Under the pieces are notes generated by a model. That model saw only the letters and a list, made by a program, of their open reading frames with translations. It was not told the DNA's origin and searched no databases. From Nymphaea colorata (lineage: Eukaryota; Streptophyta; Magnoliopsida; Nymphaeales; Nymphaeaceae), in assembly GCF_008831285.2 (NCBI RefSeq), contig NW_022205280.1, positions 1 through 25,030 of the forward strand: a stretch of DNA of 25,030 nt, written 5' to 3'. Every line of letters starts with the position of its first letter. The first letter of the stretch is position 1. Below, in pieces: positions 9,470 to 21,407 of the stretch. Made by a program: the position numbers and the translations under genes.

Positions 9470-11220
9470 TCATTTGGCGAGCATCCGCGTAAAGACCATT
9501 GATGATTTGAGTATGCTTCCAGTTTTAATGGTTTAGCTCATTTTCGGGAAGAAAAGATTCAACAAATCACATCTCTCCAGCAGTTTATTAATGATTTCAT
9601 AACTTCCATTGTTGACAAACTCGTATTTAAGCCTCTCATCATCACATTAAATGATGTTTCCGAATAACCACAAGGCCTATACGAACCTCATCTTGCTTTA
9701 CGGTGTATCTGCCGGCATTTGCAATTTTTATTTTTATGCTGAAATCACTGGAATCAACCGACTGATGATTTATGATCGGAGAATAGAGTCCTTGATTGGC
9801 AGGATGAAGCTGAGAATCGTGATGGCTTATGATCGGAGAGGACTGCAGAATCGGAAAGGAACAATATCGAAGCTGGCCTTATAGTAGCGAAGATCCAAGA
9901 GAAGAGAGCTTGATAGCATGACATCAATCAAATATTTCGGGAATCCTATGATGATGAAAATGCGGTGAACTTCTTCATTGTTGCCTTGAAGAAGCAAATC
10001 TATCATATTGAGTCTAAACTCAGCTTATTGGTTGTATATATTCTTCAATTGGATATTTTAAACTCCTTTCTTCACATATCTTTCTAAAAATTCATGTTGT
10101 TTCTTCATGATTCGTATGAAAAAGTGGATAAACCCAATCTTGATCATGATCTTAAATGATCTCTTGACCAACTATCCCAAGTTTGGAAGAGAATACCCTA
10201 GATAGAGTTCAAGAGCACATTTTCTGTGTATAAAAATTACTTTTCGTAAATTCCTTCAGTGATCTAAAGATGTATTTGATAGTTTCTTCCTCCATATGCC
10301 ATATCTATATGAGATTCAAGTGCAGTTGCAGGATTGATTTTATTAAATTGCATGAATCTGTATTGAAGAATGAGTTTTATAACTAATTTTTAGCTATTTT
10401 TCTCACCTAAGACAAAAATTTGCCATAATGCTAGTAAAAATTATTTTAGTATCGGTAATGCTCGCCTTTTGTCAACTTGGAATTCTTCTTGTTGTAGAAT
10501 AAAATGTGTCTTTATATCAAGGATTGGTAATTCATGAACAAAGTTGAGATGTTTTCCTTCGATGTGTAATATTGTTTGTTCTAAAGCTCTCTACTTTGAA
10601 CAGATAATTCACTCAATGTTACTTTACTTTCATAATTTCTCAATAATTGCTAAATTTTTTCTCTGATATCTTGATGCTTTTGACTTTTCTTCAGTTCCTT
10701 CATGTAGCTTTCATACGCATGCACAGTTACGCTCTTCAATAGCTTATAATAAGCCTATTCATACGTCAGATTCAGAAGAATTCTGTAAAGCAGGTCAGGG
10801 TTTTGCAGTTTGATATTAAACAAGTATGTAAATGTCGGAAGACTGCATATCTGAGACTGACATAGATTCCTGAGCACATCTATCTTGCATTATTCTCCAT
10901 AAAGTTATAATAGTTATTCATAAAGGTGAGCATATCGACCACAGTTTCTCCTTTCTTCACACCACGTTCCAAATTGATGATATTATGCATCACCATCATC
11001 ACCTTGTATCCTTCCTCCATGGCTCGATGAGTCGGCAAAAGTTAGTCCCTATTCAAGCAGGACGTAGCTAGAGTGTATATCTTCAAGACAGTCTCTTAGA
11101 ATTATGGATCTTATATGTATTTATATAAGTTCAATAAAACTCCACTCTTCTACAAGGCACACAACTTGTTTACATTGTGACTCAATAATGATGATTATAT
11201 GAATGACATCGCTATCTTTT
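9470..11220 (-). other. helical-repeat C-terminal region of giant protein
   Basis: After the kinase-like domain the protein is almost wholly helical with ARM/HEAT-like spacing (for example EEVHRIFIIIGFPKYLIDVM and ILSFILPIKDSILRSQIISR). The last 180 codons or so (9470-10010) form one unbroken frame ending at TGA 9470-9472. Kinase-like domains followed by HEAT/ARM repeats occur in SCYL and ULK4 families, but I cannot assign this to either. Confidence 0.5.
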
Positions 11221-14200
11221 TGGTAGAATCTTGCTTTTTTTTTTATATTATGTTGATTATCCCATGAACAAGGTTATCTTCGTATCGATCAATGTAGAAA
11301 GATCGAAATAATATTGAGATGATTTTGGAAGGTTAGAGATACGATTTTTCATGTTCAGTTGTTTTAGCTTTTAGTGGATATTAAACTCATTTATTTTCCA
11401 TTGTTCGTCACAATAATCAAAGTAGCGCTTTATGATATGAGATGCAACGATGTCTTTGTATGTCTGAAGAGCTAAGAATGCTGTCTGTCTTTTCTCTGAT
11501 TGGCATAGATACTAAACAACATTTGCCATATAGTCACCGAACTATTTTATATCACTGACTTCTTACAATCTTAGCAAGATCTGTTGCAGGAGCTCATTAT
11601 AAACTGTATAAAACTTGATATCGTCAGGCAAAGAGACTCTTATCTTGGCTATTTATGCGATTTACCATTCATACTCGAAAGATGATTTTACATATTCGGC
11701 AAATTTATTAAAATTGTTGGTTTATGCAGCATTAAGACAGTATTATGAAATAGGAGCCTTTACGATAAGTTACTTACCGATATTTTCAAGGTTGTTAGAG
11801 TTAAGATGAGAAATGTTGCGTAAAGTTTCACCGATTTGGAATACTTTTGGTCTCATATGCCATTAGAAAGATGTGCATTCCTTCAATAAAGAAAAAAAGA
11901 CAATCTCACTCTCAATATCCAAGCTTTTTTCCTATAGTGAAAGAAAAGCTATATGCTTCTTGGCTTTATAATGGAGCTGGCTATAATTGAACCAATTACT
12001 CTCCTAAGGACTTGGCGCAAAGCTTTTGCTTTATATTATCTATCCAGTGAAAAGGTAATAAAGGATATGAGCCAAACAGTATGAATCAAAAGTTTAGGTG
12101 AAGATGTTTTCATAGACTTAGGAGGATAGATACATTAGACATCGTTGTAGATGTCTTTAGGATTAACACCTTCAAAGTATTACCATCTACATCAAGTTTT
12201 ATTCCTCCGTAAAAGTGAGCCAATCTGAATTATCTTTCACCGTCGTAGTCGATATAGAGGTTTTGCATGTTGACAAATAATCCAATTATTTGGTATGTTT
12301 TGTATATATAGACTGCCATATCGATGAGTTTAATCATTGACTAAATCGATGTAAATTTTCCATTTTTAATGATGTTTACTTTTGTGATTGGTTTGAATAA
12401 ACTTTGATTCGTGTAAGCTGTCATCTTGTTCATGTTCGATAGCTCTTGATCATAGAAGCTGATCGAAATTTTAGGATCCGAGTATAGATTCTTGTTGCTG
12501 ATGAGTGAAAGCCTGTTATTGGATTTCCCACGTAGATCTTTGTTTGCTACTTAGATTTATTGTTTGATGAATTGAGGTGTTTCATAGGTTTGCAAGGATA
12601 GATTGTCTTTGATGATAGAGAAAGTGGGTGCTTAAAAGGAAATTTTGTTGTGTTTGACTGCATTCAAAAAAGAAGACATGCTTTGGGTGTTGTCTAGTGT
12701 ATCATATTCCCAATTTGGATTCTCTTCAAAGTTGTAAATCAGTTTATTCTCATCGCTCTCATCTTCTTCGAGGAAATATGTTACTTGCTCTATTTCTTTT
12801 ATCAAAATCTCATATTATTAAAGAATTCTATTCAGATATAGCTTGTAAGATATGCTTTTACCGTATTCTCTTGGTTATATTTTCTTCCTCATGAATTTTT
12901 TATAGAAAAGTTAGAATTTTTGAGGGACCTGAACAAGTTGATTGTAAAAATGCTCATTAGAAGGTAGAATGTTGGCATTTATTTTACTTTTTGCTGCAGC
13001 TTGCGCTTGCACTGGTACCAGGCTAGATTTATATTGGTTTATCCACGCCAAAATGTTATCTTTTTTCCAAGCAAGCTCATGGCAAACTTGAGCAAGATAG
13101 CAACCAAAGTGAGGATAGGTGAAGACAAGCCATCTGTTGAGTGTATTTTGCAAGTTTTCCTTATTTTTGCAATAATCTTCAATCTCTTGGCCTAAAATCT
13201 TCGCAAAGTAATTAGAATGTTGAAGTTTTTCATGCATTTCCCTTTGTTTTTTCAATTTATGCTGCTTCAGAAGCACTTTTAATTTATGAATATCAACAGA
13301 AAGGCCAAACTTATCCTATGGGGATAGTATGCTGATGAGTCTATGCAATTTTTGCTTGTGTTTTATATTGGTCAAATTTTACAGAGCATCAATCGTAATT
13401 TTTCCAGCTTATTTATCGATTTCTTTTTAGAAGATTGGCTGAATAGAGTCTAAAAATGTATCGAAAATATCCATTTTTATTGTGGATATTTAGTTGGACG
13501 ATGGAGGTGAAGGCTATGTATATATCTGCTGGACTGCATTCCAAAATCTGCAAAATTATTGATAACTTATATTCCCGTCAGAATTCACATCGATGATCTT
13601 GTAGACTTAGTTGACTTCCTCTTTGCTAAAGGGTAAGCTTCATCTGAGTTGATATTATACACCCAAAACGATGTAAAAGTGAAGTATTCCGAACCATTTG
13701 CGAGGATGTCAAATAACTTGTGACAATTGTATGTATGGTTTGCTTGGTAAAGGGACTTTATCAGGAGAAATTGATTTTATGGTAGTTCATTAAAAATTTT
13801 ACAAGACTATTATTGTAGTTTGCCCATTCTCTAATCTATTTATTGAATGTGTCAACGATAAGGATCAAGACTTGCTCAAGCCAAGCATTATTCTCAACCG
13901 TATGCTCTTCATCTAAGTATTGCTGAATGTTGTTTAGCTTTAACATCTATTTGATAAACTATTTCAATGAAGACATCTCGAGAGTATTGGATTCTTAAAT
14001 GAAGAGAGACATGTATGCGTTTTGCTGTTTATAAGTATCTGCTTCCTGTGAAAGTATGATCTTTTTATGATATTTTCTGATAATATTGTATATTCCGCCT
14101 TCGTCTTCAATCTTCATCACAAGCTTCCTTAAAATTTCAGCATTTTATATATCTTTTTCTTCTTAGTTGGTGTTTATCCATTAGATGATATCCACGATAT

Positions 14201-17200
14201 TGTAGAAATCTCGATTACTTTTGGTCTGGAACTCATGTTCGATATACAAACGATGCTCTTTCGTCAGGTAAAATGACAAAATTCTCCACAGATTGTCCTC
14301 ACGGATCATCTTGCATTTTGATTGTGATTGTTATTCCAACTTTATAAGCTAGCTGCATATCTTTTCTCTATTGTCGAAGACAGGCCCAGGAGGATTGATT
14401 TTTCTCCATTCTTTCACCTTTGGAAAAGCTTCAGATATGAAACTGTTGATTTCTATGTAAGGTAGATTCAATCTTTTGGCTCTGTATTATGAGATATCGT
14501 TTAAATTTACATATCCACATCCCCACAGGTTCAATCTTTTGTAAATCTCACCGTAATCAACCGATTTAGACTAATTTTAACCTCTGCTTGGCCTAAAATT
14601 TGCTTGAATGTCGATAAATTTAAAGGATATTTGATTTAATTCACACCATCGAATCTAACAAACGCTTATATGAGTTATTTCCTGAAGAATTTGAATAGTT
14701 TGCCTACATGGCATGATGAGAAGGATTAGGAGAGACGAAAATGAAAGATATTTGATGAAATTGTCAAGATATGCAAGTCCGAATATTTCATACAAGTTTT
14801 TCAAGGTGAGGTTTACACCCAAGAGACTTCTGTTCAACTCATCAAGAATCATTTGCCTGTATGTGTATCTTCTGAAGATAGTGTTTATGAGTAAGTGACG
14901 GCAGTAATGGTAAAGGTTTATATAATTCAAAAGACATGACCACTAAGGACTGTTCTATTCATTCATCTTTTTGTACAAGGAAGTTTCTTTAGTCTACTTA
15001 TCCTGATCTCAAAATTAACGTTAAAATCGAGGTTATCTTCAGTGGATTTCAACTTTCTTAGAATTTTCTCATATAATTAGCAATCTCATCCAACAATACC
15101 CTTTCTTAACTGTCTGACATTTCAGCAGTGACTTTATTTTATGATTCCCTCAGCTTGTAAAGCATTTACTCGCCATGAAGTTTCAGATATTTGGTCAAAA
15201 CGGAGATTTGCTCATGGCTTAATTTAAGCTAAGTAAGTTGTTGATATGTTATAAGTTGTCATCAAGTTGTTGAGTATGAATCCTAGCTTATTTGCAGACT
15301 TTATGTACCTCTTCACAAGGTATTCTTAATATTTTAATGAAGAAATAAGTTACTTCAACTATCTATTTGGTTCACTCATGTTCAAGATCAAATTAGATAT
15401 GCGTAGATTCTAAAGATTTACATGCTCTTTGTCATTATTCTCCAAGTATTATATAATCCAAGTGATTCTTTCCTATGCCATGATCTAAGTTTGGGCGGCT
15501 TTGAATATCTTTAACAGTGATAATCCCTTGCCAGCATCTGAAAGCTCTTTGTATATCTTCGAAAATTAAATCACAGTCAATTTCGAAAGAGATTTCGAAA
15601 CTGATCGACACTTGGCATAGAATTGAGGAAAAGATCCCTGCTAAATCGAGTTGTAGATTGAATGGACTCCGTGCTTCAGGACGCAATTGTTGATCAAACT
15701 TTCCAGTTTTCAGTTGAAGTCAAAGAGTTGATATAATCGAAGAATTGAGGAAGTGTAAAGTAAGGTTGGTATGAGTATGTCCAAATCTAATCCTTTTAGA
15801 GAAGTTAGCATAGATGCTATCGTGTAATGACCAAGTTTTATGCTGTTATTTCCTTTCTTTTTATGATTTGATGAGGTTCAATATGGCATTATCCTTTCAA
15901 GGAAGCTCTTTGTTTGATCATCGTGACTTTGCACCCATTTCGGTAAATTTTCCTATAAATTGATATATTCTTGCAAACGATGACAATTTATTCAAGCTTT
16001 CCTTTATTTTTATCTTCTTGGTGCGACCCAAAATGTACATCAGTGCAAGCTTTATAATGGATTATTTGGTATCGGCATTGGTTAAGAAATATCTTGCGAA
16101 TTTTTACATCTATATTTCCTCTGATTTGTTCGCAATGCTCATCAAAATCTATGAAATATGTGGCAAATTATTGATGATTTGATGCTAAACACTAAGTTAA
16201 TACACTATAGGGCTGGACTAACGATATATTTATCGACCAAGCGTTCAAGCAACTCAAGAGGAAAAGTAGTCTCATAATCCTTGAGTTATGAGTTAAAAGA
16301 AACAAAAAGTTTAAAAATCGCCTCGGAAGAAAAGACTTGGCTGAGTTGTTTCGCATCTATAGTCCCATCCACTATGATACACTTGTTCAAGATGTTGATT
16401 TTCCCGTACTTGTTCAATAAAATCCATCCAAGCGTTTCCCATTCAATTTTTATATATTTTTTCAATTCCCATATTGCACAGACTCGAGTTTCCTTTCCTT
16501 ATTTGCTTTTCATGCGTACGAAGGGAAGACTTTTGATCCATTAAAGCATTCCTCCGTAGGTATAGGAAGTGATGCTTTCTGATGCAACTTGAATCACTTG
16601 GGTACGAGTTAAAAACCCTGAAAATTTACTTAGTTGAGTGATGAGATTGTATGTAGGTATTTTGAGATCAAATGATGAAGCTTTTTTGATGATATTGAAA
16701 GTGGATAGACTTTGTGCCTATCTTACCTTTTACTTTCATCTAAAAAGTAAAGGAAATGCTCCAAATTTATGTAATCTTCCTTGTAAACCTTAAGTAATTT
16801 CTCTTAATTGAATTATTCATATATGACTAATGATTTTTGGAAGCTGTGCATGACCGAATCGTTATATTTTGCGCCTATTTCGGTATCAATCTCGAAAGAA
16901 ATTTCTCAAAAGATGCACAATCAACAATTTTTTCTTTATTAAAAGTCTATTTGATTATCGAGTAATGATTGGTAAGAGGGTAAATCCTAGTTCCAATCAA
17001 TTGCTTCCAGTTGATGGGATTATAGTTGATAGCTATATTCTTTTTATTCAAATCAATGTAAAATTGAAGTTAGCTGGAGTATGCAATGTGTTGGGTCAGA
17101 GAGCCTCTAAGCTCACTGTAAAAGATCTAATAAAGTTTATCATCGTTTCCAATGACATTTTTAAAACGGTCATAAAACCATTGATAAGTAAAATGTGGAC

Positions 17201-20200
17201 TAGGTATCCTCATCTTTTGTTGGGTGAGAGCATACACAATAGAACCGATGATTTGATCAAAATCTTTCATCACTTTTTTGGAAGAGCTATCGATAATAGA
17301 GATATGAGAGTGGCATTGGTAGGAGCTAGATAATAAAAAGTTGCCTACTGCTCAGTGATAAGGTTGTAACTCATACAAATATCGATCAATTGAAGATTGT
17401 CTCTCACGATTTGAGGATATATTTTGGCCAATTATTGAACTTTCTCTATTAGTTTCTCTTTTCTATATGCTCAAGGATAGTCTTGTGATTTTGGGTGAGA
17501 TAATGACTTCACTTATATTGACATTGTTGTAATGATCAAACCTATTGATGAAATAATCGAATGGAGCCTAAGGTGTATGTTTATTTATGTTTTTATAATA
17601 CCTCAAAGAAGGAAATCTATATTAAGTTGGCAAAAACTTATCAACAATCTTAACAATTACGGTCTTAATTTTATCTATTTTGATCTGGTTTGCAAGCACA
17701 ACCATATTGCGAATGATATTTTTGCTTATCTGAGAATTGGCAAGTAAAATTTCGATCAAATTCGAATCCAAAAGTCTTATTTTTCATTAGAAATCAATTA
17801 AAGATAATTGCATTTGTATGGTAAAGAATATTTGTAGATCTGAGAAAGAAGGCATAAGAACTTACTCAAATAAGTTCGGTCCTGCCATTAGAAGATATCA
17901 TCAATGATCAAACTTTTATTAGCTGTCTTTTCTTGGTAAAGCTTTATGAACTATGGAGTAAAGATAGATTTCAACTATTCATCACTCTAGCACATATAAA
18001 TCTTAAGCATAAGGTTGAATTTAAAGACCTTTACATCTTATATTTGCAGCTATGATCTCAAGAGATTACTATTGACGAACTTAGAATACTGAGTGAGCAT
18101 GGAATGCAAATTAGACACTTTGTTTATCAAGAAATTGAAGCTATTTTGAGTTTTAGTGCCTTGTATCACCTAGCCTGTGCTTGTAATCCGCTATCATTGC
18201 GCTAATCATCTGAGTTTCTGTTTCAGTGTATCCTAGTTATCCGCACAATCGTTCAGTATACTTTTGTTTTCTTGCCTACGACTCCAATTGTCTTAAGATT
18301 TTCGTCGGAACTTGGTCAAATTGTCGACTGCTTCCAATAATGATACTAAATTTGCATAGATAATTCATTTTTAATACGTATCCGTTGACCTTTCTCCTTT
18401 GCTTACCACTCCAACAACATAATTCGTTGATTTCGTCAATGCCTTGAAGAAACTTTCGCATTTTCCTCTGATCATTATCCTCTTCTTTGGCTACCAACGA
18501 CTCACCTCGCTTTGTCTTTCTATTGCTTTGAACCCTGGCTTTATCTTAAAGACAACATCAGAACTGGAATCGCTAAAGAGAACCTATTCAAGATCCCAAA
18601 ACTTAACTTGTTGATACGTTATTGTGGCTAAGGTATTAGAATAGTAAAGAAAATTAATGTCGAGTATTCTTTCCTTCTCCAACCTTTAATGATCTTTATG
18701 GGTGTTGAATTTGATGAGGTTAGATGATTGATATTCCATATCATGATAAGGTTATTGTAGCAAACTCCTAAGTACCCACTTTATTAGCAATAATTAAGGA
18801 CTGGTGGATTTTATACTCTTCCTTGTTAGGCATAGTCATCAAGATTGATCTTATTCACTATGATGTTGTGGAAAGAGATAACATATAGAAGATTGTGATT
18901 TGGAAACTTGATAGAAGCTAGGAAGAAATCTAATAGGGAAATGGCAAACTTGATTGAAGATGATGGGAGGCAATTCATTCTTTTCGTAATATTATTGAGA
19001 ATAAAATCGGTTATGTCTTAAAGATATTAGCTTCAGATATTGTTCTCCATGGATAAATCATGCATGCAAATACTTCCTTTGCAGTTATAAGTAATCCATT
19101 GAATAAAATCCTTTATTATTCTGCATTTAAACTGCATTTATCAATGCAGTCCAGTAGCTATTATCTTGTCAAGTATTCCTTGTCTTCGATTTATTTGAAT
19201 GAATTGTCTTCGAAAAGAGTTATTAGGATGATTTCCTATTCTCGTGTTCCACTTCTATGATGAAATGAGTTTTCAAGAAGATTTCAATAGCATTATTGGT
19301 TGCTTATTTGATATAATGATGCTTTTGAAGGTATTAAAAATCTTCCTTTGTGGTTTTTCTATTTTTAAGCCTTTGCATCATACTTTTGTCAAGATACAAA
19401 GCATTCTTATTCTTGTATGATAAGATCCAATCAACAAAATCACCCACCTTACATGCGGAGATTGATTAATACCGATTGAAGATATACCTTCCAAGCTAGT
19501 ATTGCTTATATTCATAGCTGGATCTGATCAAGTTTTAGTACTAAAGTTGAGATTTGATGATATAATCTCGCTTTAACTCTTCAATATCAATGCCAATTCT
19601 CGAGATTCCTTGAGGATTGCATGTGTAAGACCAAATTATTCCTTATTTATGAACATATTCCCTATGTATTCTAGTTGGAGTGAGTAGAGCTCGAAGCTAT
19701 TGTTGATCTATTGGCAATTTATCATGATGATGCCTTGAGAAACAGACATAACACTTTTGGAGTTGAATTCTTAGATAGGCTTCGGCTTGTATCTAAACTA
19801 TGTTTGGACCATTCGATTATAAGAATACAATTCATTATCCCAAGAGAAAAGCAAACCATCTTCTCTGATGATGTAAAGGATGCTGTTTTGGTAAGTGTAA
19901 TCGCAAATAGGGGATTGCTTTAAAGTTTGGCTTGGATTCAAGTTAAAAGCTGATTTATTGTCCCGTCCAGTAAGTTTATGATCCTTCCTTCGCCTTCAGT
20001 TATAAACAAGCCACTATCGTGCAAAATCGGAAACATCTTGACAGATTACCCTGGAAAACTCTTCAGTTAATGTTCGACAATCACTGGTTATGCGGTGTAG
20101 ATAGACTTTTTTATCTTATATTATGGCTTTTGGTATGATTAAATCTCGCTTATTTACACTGAGCTTTGAATGCATTCATAAAGAAGTGATTTTACGATTA

Positions 20201-21290
20201 ATTCCAATTTTTTTCGGTCTTATTTTATCTACTTTTTATTTTCCTACATGTATTCCCTGATAAGCTTTTCTTCTTTTGTTTATTTTTTCTTAGCTGGAGA
20301 CTCTCGAACTTTTTACCCTCTTTTTTCTTCTTATTATTCTTTTTCTTTTGAGAAGCAACCTTCTTGATGCATTTCTTTATCTTGTTCGCAAGTTTTCCTT
20401 ATAAAAATTCTCTTATTTTTCTACCAGCGCCAAATAAGCTTCACTCAGCAGTATTTTATAGTTAACTTCATCATTAACTATAATCTTTTCATCAATTTAT
20501 ACAATCTCTTTTGATTCACTTAGATATTTTTTGATGATATCAGCAATAACAATCTTTTCCACCAAACCCTGATTCTTTAAATCTTCTTTTCGCATACATT
20601 CTCAATAGCCTGCGCCAATTATTTCAACTCTAACATCAATAGAAAGGTACTTAGAGGGGGATAAGTTCCTTTAGTCTTGCCATAAAAGGATTTATCTATG
20701 CTTTGCAAATCTTTATTACGAAAAGGTACTTAGAGATACTTTTGTATGTCCTTTACAGCTACTGTGTTGTTGTAGCCTTTCAATATCGAGAACAGAATGG
20801 GAAGAAAGAGTTTATATTGACTCATATTGATCCAACACTCATTGATGATCGCTAAAAAATCGTCATAGTTTAGCCTGATTCTCTTCTTCCTTTTCGCAAT
20901 AGCTCCGAAATCTTCCTTGAGTAAGTTCGACAAATGATATCCAAACAGTTACGCAAGTGCAAATCCTTGCTGGCTGAGCACATAAGGAACAGTCATTCTC
21001 TATTCTGCTTGCCTCTTTCTGTCTTTTTATTCTTTCTGTATCAAGTATGCCTGGTGTGCAATGTCGGAAAGGTTAAACGCTTGGAGGAGCTGAACGGCTA
21101 AGAGCGACATATTAACACTTATATTTATAATCAAATCTTGACATTCATGAAGCAAATGACCAAACAAATAATATGGAAAATCACTTATGAGAGCAAGTTG
21201 ATTAGGAGGCGAATATAAAGATTGTATGTCCTGCGTAAGTGTTTTATTTAATAAGTGTAGATGTGTTTTGAAAAGTAAAACTTTTCTCAT
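9470..21290 (-). CDS. giant EF-hand / kinase-like / WD-containing protein
   Basis: Minus-strand coding can be followed without an intergenic break from ATG at 21290 to TGA at 9470-9472, about 3,900 codons. Order: a helical N-terminal region (MRKVLLFKTHLHLLNK...), a Lys-rich linker, propeller/WD-like stretches, a very long helical solenoid (about 18500-13700), a canonical-looking EF-hand (13541-13624), a degenerate protein-kinase domain (about 11820-12480) and a helical-repeat C-terminus. No membrane segment stands out. More than thirty frame breaks occur, all in the same sense; unbroken stretches reach 1.5 kb (about 13640-12120). One gene is the simplest reading, but two or three adjoining genes cannot be excluded, since a boundary could be hidden by a frame break. 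A kinase-like domain followed by helical repeats recalls SCYL/ULK4-type pseudokinases, and EF-hand plus WD repeats recalls some ciliary proteins; neither matches the whole order. The start could lie further upstream (to 21409). Confidence 0.65.
11820..12480 (-). other. degenerate protein-kinase domain in giant protein
   Basis: The C-lobe pattern is clear: a helix then NMQNLYIDYDGERQFRLAHF in the place of the catalytic and DFG segment, PPKSYENIFTQTFDSYCLAHI matching 'APE...DVYSLG.IL', then LYYLFTG, and later LLKECTSFQWHMRPKVFQIG matching the kinase 'C.....RPS..EI' end. The HRD Asp and DFG Asp are not visible (LAHF replaces the latter) and APE is PPK, so catalytic activity is unlikely; this looks like a pseudokinase. 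The N-lobe is poorly defined. Two frame breaks lie near 12110-12170. Confidence 0.6.
13541..13624 (-). other. EF-hand calcium-binding motif in giant protein
   Basis: The helix-loop-helix reads KEEVN(TAA)VYKII, loop DVNSDGNISYQ(TAA), then FCRFWNAV. Loop positions 1, 3 and 5 are Asp, Asn and Asp, 6 is Gly and 8 is Ile, as in a calcium-binding EF-hand. Position 12, normally Glu, is encoded by TAA. Read as Gln it would weaken calcium binding; read as Glu the loop is canonical. Confidence 0.8.
18500..20150 (-). other. beta-propeller / WD-like region of giant protein
   Basis: Two stretches have short beta-strand repeats typical of propeller blades: near 19560-20090 (SGLFITEGEGRIINLLDG, then NSILYIIREDGLLFSWDNEL) and near 18530-18880 (LGVCYNNLIMIWN, then FLYYSNTLATITYQQVKFWD). 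The last ends in a WD dipeptide of the kind that closes a WD40 blade. A helical segment (KEYLTRQQLLDCIDKCSLNA, about 19100-19160) separates them and resembles an EF-hand helix without a calcium loop. Blade number cannot be counted reliably because of frame breaks. Confidence 0.5.
20255..20405 (-). other. Lys-rich linker within giant protein
   Basis: About 50 residues dominated by Lys (for example KKVASQKKKNNKKKKEGKK) join the helical N-terminal part to the propeller-like part. The reading passes from LVEKQENFYK through this segment into KEEKLIREYMQENKKQ, crossing two frame breaks (near 20400 and 20300), which shows that the upstream and downstream parts belong to one protein rather than two. 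It could be a flexible or nucleic-acid/microtubule-binding linker. Confidence 0.5.
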
Positions 21291-21407
21291 AAATAAAAAT
21301 AAAATATGGTTCGATTATGAGCCTTTATCTTTTAATTTTGGCCTAACTTTTCGCCAAAAAAGTTTCAAAAAAAGTATCAGAATGTTGTTTAATATTATTT
21401 TTCGGTC
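21291..21407. promoter_or_regulatory. short divergent promoter region
   Basis: Only 117 bases separate the giant gene's ATG (21290, minus) from the SLOG gene's ATG (21408, plus). The stretch is AT-rich with a TATA-like run at about 21290-21306, and must hold both promoters unless the giant gene starts further upstream. A minus-strand ATG at 21409-21407 shares a CATG palindrome with the SLOG start codon. Confidence 0.4.

Noticed and set aside
9651-9884. Plus-strand open frame of 77 codons
   Set aside because: It lies opposite the unbroken C-terminal stretch of the giant gene.
15435-15686. Minus-strand standard-code frame of 83 codons
   Set aside because: Another minus frame is open for over 400 bases through the same region with TAA/TAG as sense and gives better helical protein sequence.
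16869-17333. Plus-strand 154-codon open frame, the longest in the standard code
   Set aside because: The minus strand is coding here in continuous solenoid-like sequence with TAA/TAG as sense, and the plus frame shows no family pattern. It is a shadow of the giant gene.
17532-17747. Plus-strand open frame of 71 codons
   Set aside because: Opposite the giant gene, whose minus frame reads well through the same bases.
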